Below are positions 5,736 through 16,075 of a stretch of DNA of 16,075 nucleotides, in pieces. Both the position numbers and the translations under genes were made by a program. The first letter of the stretch is position 1. The number at the start of each line of letters is the position of its first letter. Where the stretch lies: assembly GCA_039188505.1 (NCBI GenBank), contig JBCCZC010000087.1, forward strand, positions 1 to 16,075, given 5' to 3'. The notes beneath the pieces are model-generated. The model did no database searches, was not told the DNA's origin, and worked only from the letters and a program-made list of their open reading frames with translations. Source of the DNA: JBCCZC01 sp039188505 (GTDB lineage: Bacteria; Pseudomonadota; Gammaproteobacteria; Xanthomonadales; SZUA-38).

Positions 5736-8438
5736 ATGGCCGCTGAGACCCTCTGCCTGGTCGACGGATCGTCCTATCTCTTCCGCGCCTTCCACGCGCT
5801 CCCGCCGCTGACGAACGCCCAGGGCGAACCGACCGGGGCCCTCTACGGCGTCGCCAACATGCTACGCCGCATGATGCGCGAGGAGAAACCGACCCACGTC
5901 GCGATCATCTTCGATGCGCCCGGGAAGACGTTTCGCAGTGACATGTACCCCGACTACAAGGCGACCCGACCGCCGATGCCCGACGAACTCCGCGTGCAGA
6001 TCGAGCCGCTGAAAAAGCTGGTCGAGGCGGAGGGCTACCCGCTGCTCTGCGTCCCCGACGTGGAAGCCGATGACGTCATCGCCACGCTTGCGCGCGCGGC
6101 GTCACGACGGGGCCTGCGCACCGTCGTATCGACCTCCGACAAGGATCTTGCCCAGCTCGTCGATGACCACGTCGAACTGGTGAACACCATGACCGACACG
6201 CGCATGGACGCGGACGGCGTGAAGAACAAGTTCGGCGTCTGGCCCAACCAGATCATCGACTATCTCACGCTCGTCGGTGACACCGTGGACAACGTGCCCG
6301 GCGTCAACAAGGTCGGCCCGAAGACGGCCGCGAAGTGGCTCGATCAGTATGGCGATCTCGACGCCATCATGGCCGACGCAGAGAGCTTCAAGGGCAAGAT
6401 CGGGGAATACCTCCGGGAGGCCCTGGGCCACCTGCCGCTGTCCCGGCAGCTGGTCACGGTCAAGGACGACGTCGAGCTGGATCTGACCATCGACGATCTC
6501 GACATGCGCCCGGCCGATCCCGAGAAGCTCGCCGACTACTATGAGCGCTGGGGCTTCAAGACCTGGCGCCGGGAGCTCGCGGAGACCAGCGACGACGTCG
6601 CGCCGGTCGAGGAGGCGCCACCGCCCGAGAAGGATTACGAGCTGGTCCTCGACGAAGACCGCTTTGCCGACTGGGTCGCGCAGCTCGAGAAGGCTGATGT
6701 CATCGCCTTCGACACGGAGACGGACAGCACCGATCCCAATCGGGCGGTCATGTGCGGTCTGTCGTTCGCGGTCGAAGCGGGCAAGGCGGCCTACGTGCCG
6801 TTCGGCCACGTGTATCCGGGCGCCCCGAAGCAGCTCGACCGGGATTTCGTGCTCGATCGCCTCAAGCCCATCCTCGAGGATCCGGCGAAGACCATCGTCG
6901 GGCAGCACTTCAAGTACGACCTCATCATGCTGCAGCGCCTTGGCATCGATGTGCCCGGCTTCCGCTTCGACACGATGCTGGAAAGCTACGTCCTCGACTC
7001 GACGGCCGGGCGCCACGACATGGACAGCCTCGCCGGCCGCATCCTTGAACGCGAGACCATCCACTACGAGGACGTCGCCGGCAAGGGCGCGAAGCAGATC
7101 ACCTTTCCGGAAGTCGGTCTCGAGGAGGCGACGCCCTACGCCGCGGAGGATGCCGACGTCACGCTCCAGCTCCACGCAAAGCTGTGGCCGCAGCTCGCCG
7201 ACCAGGAAGGCCCCCGCGCAGTCTTCGAATCCATCGAGATGCCGCTGGCGCCGGTCCTCGCCCGCGTGGAGCAGACGGGCGTCCTGGTCAATGCCGAGCG
7301 GCTCGCGAAGCTCAGCAACGAGTTTGCGACGCGCATGGCCGCGCTCGAGCAGGAGGCTCACGAGGCGGCCGGTCAGCCCTTCAACATCGGCTCACCCCGG
7401 CAGCTCGGAGAGATCCTGTTCGAGAAGCTCGAGATCCCCGTGATCCGCAAGACGCCCAAGGGCGCGCCCTCGACGGCGGAGGACGTGCTCCAGGAGCTGG
7501 CCCGCGAGCACGAGCTGCCGCGGATCATCATGGACTACCGGGCGCTCTCGAAGCTCAAATCGACCTATACGGACAAGCTGCCCGAGCAGATCAATCCGGC
7601 GACCGGCCGGATCCACACCTCCTACCACCAGGCAGTGGCTGCCACCGGGCGCCTGTCGTCAACCGATCCGAACCTCCAGAACATCCCCATCCGCAACGAC
7701 GAGGGCCGCCGCATCCGCCGCGCCTTCGTGGCGCCGGACGGTTTTCGGATCGTGGCTGCGGACTATTCGCAGATCGAGCTGCGGATCATGGCCCATTTGT
7801 CCGGAGACGACGGCCTCCGCGAGGCGTTCCGCGAGGGCAAGGACATCCATGCCGCGACGGCCGCCGAGGTCTTCGGCGGCACGCCTGACACCGTCGATCC
7901 GGACGACCGGCGCAAGGCCAAGGCCATCAACTTCGGGCTGATCTACGGCATGTCGGCCTTCGGGCTGTCGAAGCAGCTCGAGGTCGAGCGCAAGGAGGCC
8001 CAGGCCTATATCGACCTCTACTTCAGCCGCTACCCGGGCGTGAAACAGTACATGGAAGAGACGCGTGAGAAGGCGCGCGCGCAGGGCTACGTCGAGACCG
8101 TCTTCGGACGGCGCCTCTACCTCCCGGAGATCAAGAGCCGCAACTTCCAGCGCCGCCAGGGCGCCGAGCGCGCCGCCATCAACGCGCCCATGCAGGGCAC
8201 CGCCGCCGACATCATCAAGCGCGCGATGCTGGACGTCGACGCGTGGATCCGGAATGGGCGGGAACAGGACGTCCGCATGACGATGCAGGTCCACGATGAG
8301 CTCGTCTTCGAGATCGCCGAGGCGAAGGTCGAGGCCTGCAGCGCGGCGATCGCGGGGATCATGCAGGGGGCGGCCGACTTGTCCGTTCCGCTGGTGGTGG
8401 AAGCCGATTCCGGCGAGAACTGGGACCAGGCCCATTAG
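5736..8438 (+). CDS. polA: DNA polymerase I
   Basis: A complete 900-residue family-A polymerase for gap filling, Okazaki-fragment maturation and excision repair. Residues 1 to about 290 form the 5'-3' exonuclease (flap nuclease): LVDGSSYLFRAFHA start, DMYPDYKATR, DVEADDVIATLA, STSDKDLAQLV and the DNVPGVNKVGPKTA helix-hairpin-helix. A proofreading 3'-5' exonuclease follows (about 300-495): Exo I DTETDS with Asp326 and Glu328, Exo II GQHFKYD, Exo III YAAEDAD. The polymerase part has motif A DYSQIELR (Asp676), motif B RRKAKAINFGLIYG with Phe733 (the Phe762 position of E. coli) and motif C QVHDELVFE (His853, Asp854). Both catalytic aspartates are present, so all three activities should work. E. 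coli PolA is 928 residues. The ATG at 5736 has no clear Shine-Dalgarno site. The gene is followed by the tandem-repeat array. Confidence 0.98.
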   Translation: MAAETLCLVDGSSYLFRAFHALPPLTNAQGEPTGALYGVANMLRRMMREEKPTHVAIIFDAPGKTFRSDMYPDYKATRPPMPDELRVQIEPLKKLVEAEGYPLLCVPDVEADDVIATLARAASRRGLRTVVSTSDKDLAQLVDDHVELVNTMTDTRMDADGVKNKFGVWPNQIIDYLTLVGDTVDNVPGVNKVGPKTAAKWLDQYGDLDAIMADAESFKGKIGEYLREALGHLPLSRQLVTVKDDVELDLTIDDLDMRPADPEKLADYYERWGFKTWRRELAETSDDVAPVEEAPPPEKDYELVLDEDRFADWVAQLEKADVIAFDTETDSTDPNRAVMCGLSFAVEAGKAAYVPFGHVYPGAPKQLDRDFVLDRLKPILEDPAKTIVGQHFKYDLIMLQRLGIDVPGFRFDTMLESYVLDSTAGRHDMDSLAGRILERETIHYEDVAGKGAKQITFPEVGLEEATPYAAEDADVTLQLHAKLWPQLADQEGPRAVFESIEMPLAPVLARVEQTGVLVNAERLAKLSNEFATRMAALEQEAHEAAGQPFNIGSPRQLGEILFEKLEIPVIRKTPKGAPSTAEDVLQELAREHELPRIIMDYRALSKLKSTYTDKLPEQINPATGRIHTSYHQAVAATGRLSSTDPNLQNIPIRNDEGRRIRRAFVAPDGFRIVAADYSQIELRIMAHLSGDDGLREAFREGKDIHAATAAEVFGGTPDTVDPDDRRKAKAINFGLIYGMSAFGLSKQLEVERKEAQAYIDLYFSRYPGVKQYMEETREKARAQGYVETVFGRRLYLPEIKSRNFQRRQGAERAAINAPMQGTAADIIKRAMLDVDAWIRNGREQDVRMTMQVHDELVFEIAEAKVEACSAAIAGIMQGAADLSVPLVVEADSGENWDQAH

Positions 8439-8450
8439 GGGAGTCGGTCC

Positions 8451-8546
8451 GGCGCTTCTTTTTCGCGCTCAAGCGCGAAAAAACCACCCCGGACACGACC
8501 CTTTGTTTTCAGAAGCCTAGAAGCCAGACAACGGTAATCAGTGGTC
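8451..8546. repeat. Array unit 1 (96 bp)
   Basis: The hairpin spans 8459-8482: left arm TTTTTCGCGCT, two-base loop CA, right arm AGCGCGAAAAA, 11 perfect pairs and the longest stem in the array. It starts 12 bases after the polA stop. It differs from the other units by CCCCGG after the hairpin and by GCCTAGAAGCC later on. Confidence 0.9.
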
Positions 8547-8641
8547 GGCGCTTCGTTTCCGCGCAAGCGCGAAAAAACCGCCCGCAACACGACCCTTTAG
8601 TTTTCAGAAGCGTAGAAGCAAGACAATGGTACTCAGTGGTC
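8547..8641. repeat. Array unit 2 (95 bp)
   Basis: The hairpin spans 8556-8575: TTTCCGCGC, loop AA, GCGCGAAAA. One internal pair, 8559 with 8572, is C against A on the plus strand, which in minus-strand RNA would be a G-U wobble. Otherwise nine positions match. Confidence 0.9.
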
Positions 8642-8736
8642 GGCGCTTCATTTTCGCGCTCTGCGCGAAAAAACCACCCACGACACGACCCTTTGTTTTC
8701 AGAAGCATAGAAGCAAGACAACGGTACTCAGTGGTC
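8642..8736. repeat. Array unit 3 (95 bp)
   Basis: The hairpin spans 8651-8671: TTTTCGCGC, three-base loop TCT, GCGCGAAAA, nine perfect pairs. The last ~70 bases are nearly identical to unit 4. Confidence 0.9.
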
Positions 8737-8830
8737 GGCGCTTCTTTTCCGCGCGAGCGCGGAAAAACCGCCCACGACACGACCCTTTGTTCTCAGAAGC
8801 GTAGAAGCAAGACAACGGTACTCAGTGGCC
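8737..8830. repeat. Array unit 4 (94 bp)
   Basis: The hairpin spans 8745-8766: TTTTCCGCGC, loop GA, GCGCGGAAAA, ten perfect pairs. Relative to units 1 and 3, one T-A pair has become C-G on both arms, a compensatory double change. Confidence 0.9.
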
Positions 8831-8895
8831 GGCGCTTCCAATTCGCTCGGGCGCGCGACGACCGCCGGAAACACGAGCCTCTGGTTTTCTCAGAC
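8831..8895. repeat. Array unit 5, decayed and partial
   Basis: GGCGCTTC and scattered blocks (ACACGAGCCT, GGTTTTCTCAGA) are still recognisable, but the hairpin arms are lost. The copy fades out about 18 bases before the DUF2062 stop. Confidence 0.65.
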
Positions 8896-8913
8896 GGAGG
8901 GCCTGATCGCCGG

Positions 8914-9492
8914 CTAGGGCGCCTGCTCAATGTCTGCTTCCGGGGCGTCGTCCCGCCAGCGTCGGAAGGCGCGGTAGGCGACGGGATAGGTACTGAGACC
9001 GAGCGGCACGGCGAGGATCGCGCCGCCGACAAGCATCATGACGATCGTCCGGAGGCCGGCATCGACCAGCACCGAGGCGCTGGCGCGGAAGCTACCCGCG
9101 CTCTGGATGCTCGCCAACAGGTCCGCGCCGGCCGAGGCGCCGCCCGGGTCCGCGGCGACGGTACTGCCGAGCCAGATCGCGCTCGCGTACCACAGGGGGA
9201 GCACTAGCGGATTCGCGAGCAGCGTTGCCGTCACCACGGCGGCAACCGCGTTCGCCCGGACGCAGAAGGCGGTCGCGAGAACGAGAATCGTCCGGAACGG
9301 CAGCACCGGCAGGATCGCGAAGGCAACGCCCACGGCCGTTCCCAGCGCAAGCGAATGAGGAGTCCCCTCGAGTGCGCGCAGGCGATGAAGTCCGGCGTCG
9401 AGCTGCTTGCGGATCGCTAGCCCCTCGTTGACCGTTGCATGAGGGCCGGACTTTGCGCCGGCAACGCTCGCGCTGATGCGGCGAGGATCCAT
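8914..9492 (-). CDS. DUF2062 family inner-membrane protein
   Basis: A 192-residue protein with the DUF2062 layout: a charged amphipathic stretch (about residues 25-46, RKQLDAGLHRLRALEGTPHS), then a hydrophobic pair beginning LALGTAVGVAFAILPVLPFRT, an RANAVAAVVTATLLANPLVLPLWY segment with the family's NP motif, and a last membrane helix near residues 145-168 (VMMLVGGAILAVPLGLSTYP). About three to four membrane segments and a cytoplasmic acidic tail are predicted. The family's role is unknown. ATG at 9492 is used, but there is no Shine-Dalgarno site and the first 20 residues are atypical, so a somewhat later start is possible. Its transcript would run on into the tandem array unless stopped first. 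Confidence 0.82.
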   Translation of the reverse strand: MDPRRISASVAGAKSGPHATVNEGLAIRKQLDAGLHRLRALEGTPHSLALGTAVGVAFAILPVLPFRTILVLATAFCVRANAVAAVVTATLLANPLVLPLWYASAIWLGSTVAADPGGASAGADLLASIQSAGSFRASASVLVDAGLRTIVMMLVGGAILAVPLGLSTYPVAYRAFRRWRDDAPEADIEQAP

Positions 9493-9719
9493 TCTGTATG
9501 TCTGATCACGCTAGTGCTGGATCTCCAGGGCGCCGGCGTCGGCATTTCCGCCGCCGCGCAAGCATCGGTGAACGACTCATGGCCTGTCAAAAGCCGATGG
9601 GCCACGCGGAGTGATCGAGCCGGACTCTCAACCTCGCGTCTTGCAGGGACGGCCCGCTCGGGTCGCCCGGGCCGAGCCCGGTTCATGCGCGGGCAGGAGG
9701 CCCGTGCCCAGGCAAGCAC

Positions 9720-9725
9720 AGGAGA
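9720..9725 (+). promoter_or_regulatory. Ribosome binding site AGGAGA of the secreted four-cysteine protein
   Basis: AGGAGA lies five bases before ATG at 9731. It fixes this start over an upstream in-frame ATG at 9611, which would put 40 arginine- and proline-rich residues ahead of the signal peptide. Confidence 0.75.
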
Positions 9726-9730
9726 GTCCC

Positions 9731-10225
9731 ATGTACCTAAAGCCCTTGTTCGCAGCCGCGCTGCTGACCGTTTTCTGCTCGAGCCACGCAGATCCATCAC
9801 ACGATCCGGTTGGAGCGGCAACCCCGCTGGAGCTTGAAGCGCTCGGGCCCATCGTTGACGCGCCCGGCGGTGCCGGCCACGCCGCGGCACTGCTCGCCCT
9901 GCAGGAAATCGCGCGGCAGCTGCAGCAGCACCCCGAGCAGGCCCGCAAGCATGTCGATGCCGTGATGAAGCTGAGCCTGCTTCGGCCGGTCGACTACCCG
10001 CCGGGTATCCGAATCGTCGAGCCGATCGGCGTCGAGCACCCGTCATCGAAGACCGTGAGCGAGTGCGTTTCTGCGCTGCAGCTGGTGACCCATGCACGAA
10101 GCGTCGCGGATGCAATCTGCGCAACCAGCCCGGGGTCCGCATGCGCCGGTGCGCTGGTCAGCGTCGCCGCGGCGGCGACGTCGGCGTTCATTGCCTGCAG
10201 TCGAGTGGCGTACGAACTGCAGTAG
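9731..10225 (+). CDS. Secreted four-cysteine protein of unknown function
   Basis: A 164-residue protein that I do not recognise. It begins with a signal peptide (MYLKPLFAAALLTVFCSSHA), probable signal peptidase I cleavage after Ala20; Cys16 lies inside the signal and the context is not a lipobox. The mature part has a helical, alanine/glutamine-rich section (about 40-85: LLALQEIARQLQQHPEQARKH) and a cysteine-containing C-terminal half with Cys112, Cys130, Cys138 and Cys156, an even number suited to two disulfides. The last 40 residues are alanine-rich and hydrophobic (ALVSVAAAATSAFIAC) and may be a buried or membrane-associating helix. The start has a good AGGAGA site. It is alone on its strand and converges on the minus-strand small ORF, with eight bases between the stops. 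Confidence 0.75.
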   Translation: MYLKPLFAAALLTVFCSSHADPSHDPVGAATPLELEALGPIVDAPGGAGHAAALLALQEIARQLQQHPEQARKHVDAVMKLSLLRPVDYPPGIRIVEPIGVEHPSSKTVSECVSALQLVTHARSVADAICATSPGSACAGALVSVAAAATSAFIACSRVAYELQ

Positions 10226-10233
10226 GTTCGCGA

Positions 10234-10431
10234 TCAGTCCGCGTCCGGCTCTCGGCGGGCGCGGGCCTCGTACTCGGCGAGCTTCTCCTCGTACTGGTCG
10301 CTGTAGACGAGGGTGCGATCAGGCAGGCGCATGAGGTAGCGACCGTCATGCGCCGTGTCCTTCCGGTAGTCGTGCTTTTCGCGCAAGGCCCCGTTGACGT
10401 GCAAGAACAGCAGATCCGACTTGCGAAACAC
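10234..10431 (-). CDS. Small hypothetical protein downstream of gltD (65 aa)
   Basis: An ORF of 65 codons starting with GTG, one base after the gltD stop. GGAAGG (10441-10446), nine bases upstream, supports this start, and the frame runs on without a stop into gltD in another frame, so the length itself is not evidence. The sequence is strongly charged, starting with FRKSDLLFLHVNG, followed by a basic/aromatic middle (REKHDYRKDTAHDGRYLMRL) and ending in an acidic coiled-coil-like stretch (QYEEKLAEYEARARREPD). There is no signal peptide or membrane segment, so a cytoplasmic protein is expected. I do not recognise a family. Co-transcription and coupled translation with gltD are likely from the spacing. 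It could be a spurious ORF, but codon use looks like that of its neighbours. Confidence 0.6.
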   Translation of the reverse strand: MFRKSDLLFLHVNGALREKHDYRKDTAHDGRYLMRLPDRTLVYSDQYEEKLAEYEARARREPDAD

Positions 10432-10432
10432 G

Positions 10433-11916
10433 CTAGCCGGCCTTCCGGTCCGTGTCGGTCGCCGCGGCGCTCGTCTCGATCCGGATCGGCGGGATTGAGG
10501 CACTCGCACCCGGACGATCGAGGTAGCTGACGATGCTGCGGGCTGCCGAACGGCCCTCGAAGACGGCCGTGACGACGAGATCCGCCCCGCGCACGGCGTC
10601 GCCGCCGGCGAAGATGGCGTCGTTCGTGGTCTGCATCTGCAAGCGCCCGGCGCCGCCGGTGACGATGCGGCCGTCCTCCTGGAGGTCGATGCCGTGGTCG
10701 GCCATCCAGTTCTCCGGGCTCGGACGATAGCCGAAGGCGATGATCACCCGGTCGGCCGGGATGATCGCCTCGTCACCCTCGACCACGCGGAAGACCTTGC
10801 GGCGCCGGCGCTGGCTCTCATCCGCGCACATCTTCGCGACACGCACGCCGGTGACCTTCCCGTCGCGGCCCTCGAAGGCGACCGGCGAACGCTCGTAGAC
10901 GAACTCGACGCCCTCTTCCCGGGCTCGCTTGGACTCCTGGCGCGAGCCGGGCATCGACGCCTCGTCCCGGCGGTAGACGCAGGTGACCGAATCGGCACCG
11001 AGGCGGATCGACGTCCGGACGCAGTCCATGGCCGTGTCGCCACCGCCGAGCACGACGACATGCTCGCCGGAGAGGTCGTGGGCCTCCGTGTCGTCGATCC
11101 CGAGGACCGAATTCACGTTGTGGATCAGGTAGGGCAGCGCCTTGGTGACGCCTTCGAGCTCCTGGCCCGGCAGCACCGCGTCGACCGGGGTATAGGTGCC
11201 CGTGCCGAGAAAGACCGCGTCGTACTCATTCACCAGCTCCTCGAAGGACACGTCGCGCCCTACGTCGACGCCGAGTCGGAACTCGACGCCCATGCCTTCC
11301 ATGATGTCGCGGCGCCGCTCGACCACGTCCTTGTCGAGCTTGAAGGGCGGAATGCCGAAGGTCAGCAGGCCGCCGATACGCGGGTAGCGGTCGAACACGA
11401 CGGCGTGCACGCCGTTGCGCGCCAGCACATCCGCGCAGCCGAGGCCCGCGGGTCCCGCGCCGATGATCGCGACGCGGTGTCCGGTCGGGACGACGCGGCT
11501 CATGTCCGGGCGCCAGCCCTGCTTGTAGGCCTCGTCGATGATGTAACGCTCAATCGAGCCGATGGTGACGGCGCCGAAGCCATCGTTCAGCGTGCAGGCG
11601 CCCTCGCAAAGCCGATCCTGCGGGCAGATGCGGCCGCAGATCTCGGGCAGCGAATTGGTCTGGCTCGCCAGCTCGGCGGCCTTCAGCAGGTTGCCCTGCT
11701 CGATCATGGCCAGCCATTGCGGAATGTAGTTTGCGACGGGGCACTCGAACTGACAGTAGGGGTTGCCGCAGTCGAGGCAGCGCGCGGCCTGCCCGGCCGC
11801 TTGATGCTCGCTGAAGTCGCCATAGATCTCGTCCATGGTCTTCGCGCGCTCGGCTGCCGGCACCAGCGTTGGCATGCGACGCTCGAGTTCGAGGAACCTT
11901 CTCGGATTACGTTGGC

Positions 11917-11920
<4 letters not shown>
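10433..11920 (-). CDS. gltD: Glutamate synthase [NADPH] small subunit
   Basis: A 495-residue beta subunit of NADPH-dependent glutamate synthase; it oxidises NADPH through FAD and passes electrons to the large subunit, so that glutamine plus 2-oxoglutarate gives two glutamates. The N-terminal iron-sulfur region has two cysteine sets: CLDCGNPYC...C (48, 51, 56, 60) and CGRICPQDRLCEGAC (95, 99, 105, 109), which bind 4Fe-4S clusters in known members. The FAD site is GAGPAG (154-159) and the NADPH site GGGDTA (292-297). The final GG-D segment (FAGGDAVRGADLVVTAV) closes the FAD fold. E. coli GltD is 472 residues; the extra length is a short alanine-rich C-terminal tail. The ATG overlaps the gltB stop by four bases (ATGA), the usual arrangement for coupled translation. 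Confidence 0.97.
10441..10446 (-). promoter_or_regulatory. Ribosome binding site GGAAGG for the small ORF after gltD
   Basis: GGAAGG on the minus strand, inside the last gltD codons, is nine bases from the GTG at 10431. It is the main reason to believe that the 65-codon ORF is translated. Confidence 0.5.

Positions 11921-16075
<4,155 letters not shown>

Larger units (their letters stand above)
8451..8895. repeat. Tandem array of ~95 bp units with conserved internal hairpin
   Basis: This fills the 475-base gap between the stops of convergent genes polA and DUF2062. Units begin with GGCGCTTC at 8451, 8547, 8642, 8737 and 8831, giving periods of 96, 95, 95 and 94 bases. The first four are clearly alike along their whole length; the fifth keeps only the start and scattered blocks. 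Each intact unit reads: GGCGCTTC, a T-run/GC/A-run hairpin, an AACCRCCC stretch, ACACGACCCTTT, then TTTTCAGAAGC, TAGAAGC, and GGTA(A/C)TCAGTGG. Because the period is not always a multiple of three and no frame stays alike across copies, the array is noncoding. Nothing resembles CRISPR (spacers are repeated too), integron attC or a terminator. Its place suggests a BIME-like 3'-end element; function unknown. Confidence 0.93.

Noticed and set aside
6903..6923. His instead of Asn in the PolA Exo II motif (GQHFKYD versus GQNLKYD in E. coli)
   Set aside because: I recall His at this place in PolA of other gammaproteobacteria, and the essential aspartates and Exo I/III residues are kept, so proofreading loss is not indicated.
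8459..8766. The array hairpins as rho-independent terminators
   Set aside because: The arrangement is T-run, GC stem, A-run on both strands, i.e. the reverse of an A-run/stem/T-run terminator; no U-tract follows the stem in either direction.
8451..8895. CRISPR array or integron attC cassettes
   Set aside because: The whole ~95 bp unit is repeated with no variable spacers, no cas genes are near, and no RYYYAAC/GTTRRRY core sites or cassette ORFs are seen.
8509..9207. Repeat-containing ORFs on both strands of the array (for example minus 8509-8721 and plus 8626-9207)
   Set aside because: Periods of 96, 95, 95 and 94 bases shift the frame between copies, there is no ribosome binding site, and the plus ORF runs antisense into the DUF2062 gene.
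9585..9590. Perfect minus-strand -35 box TTGACA upstream of DUF2062
   Set aside because: No acceptable -10 sequence follows at 16-18 bases, so a promoter cannot be supported from the -35 alone.

Overview
This is a GC-rich stretch of bacterial chromosome, most likely from a gammaproteobacterium. The signs are polA beside a divergent DUF2782 gene (an arrangement I recall from Pseudomonas-like genomes), a Pseudomonas/E. coli-type gltB-gltD pair, and frequent GTG/TTG starts with GAGG-type ribosome binding sites. I cannot name a genus. No tRNA, rRNA, insertion sequence, phage gene or CRISPR array is visible, and most of the window is ordinary core metabolism.

Left part (1-4607): the 3' end of a plus-strand short-chain dehydrogenase converges, with an 8-base gap, on a tightly packed minus-strand run of six genes. 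Read 5' to 3' these are a TRAP-transporter small subunit (DctQ-like), the large subunit (DctM-like), a GhrA-like D-2-hydroxyacid dehydrogenase, a VOC/COG3565-like protein, a YiiD_C-type thioesterase and a small lipoprotein. ATGA overlaps and short gaps suggest one operon that takes up an organic (oxo/hydroxy) acid and reduces it. No DctP binding-protein gene is present, so the transporter is incomplete here.

Middle (4608-8438): a divergent MTH1-like Nudix hydrolase (8-oxo-dGTP clean-up), a secreted DUF2782 protein, and full-length DNA polymerase I (900 aa) with all three domains and the key catalytic motifs seen.

Convergent gap (8439-8913): between the ends of polA and a minus-strand DUF2062 membrane protein lies a noncoding tandem array of four well-kept 94-96 bp units plus a decayed fifth. 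Each intact unit carries a GC-rich hairpin flanked by T and A runs, and one base pair of the stem shows a compensatory change between units. This is the most unusual structure in the window.

Right part (8914-16075): the DUF2062 protein, a 238-base gap without a convincing signal, a secreted four-cysteine protein of unknown function on the plus strand, and then the minus-strand gltB-gltD operon for NADPH-dependent glutamate synthase. A 65-codon ORF starting one base after the gltD stop looks like an extra operon member. gltB runs off the right edge and lacks its N-terminal part.
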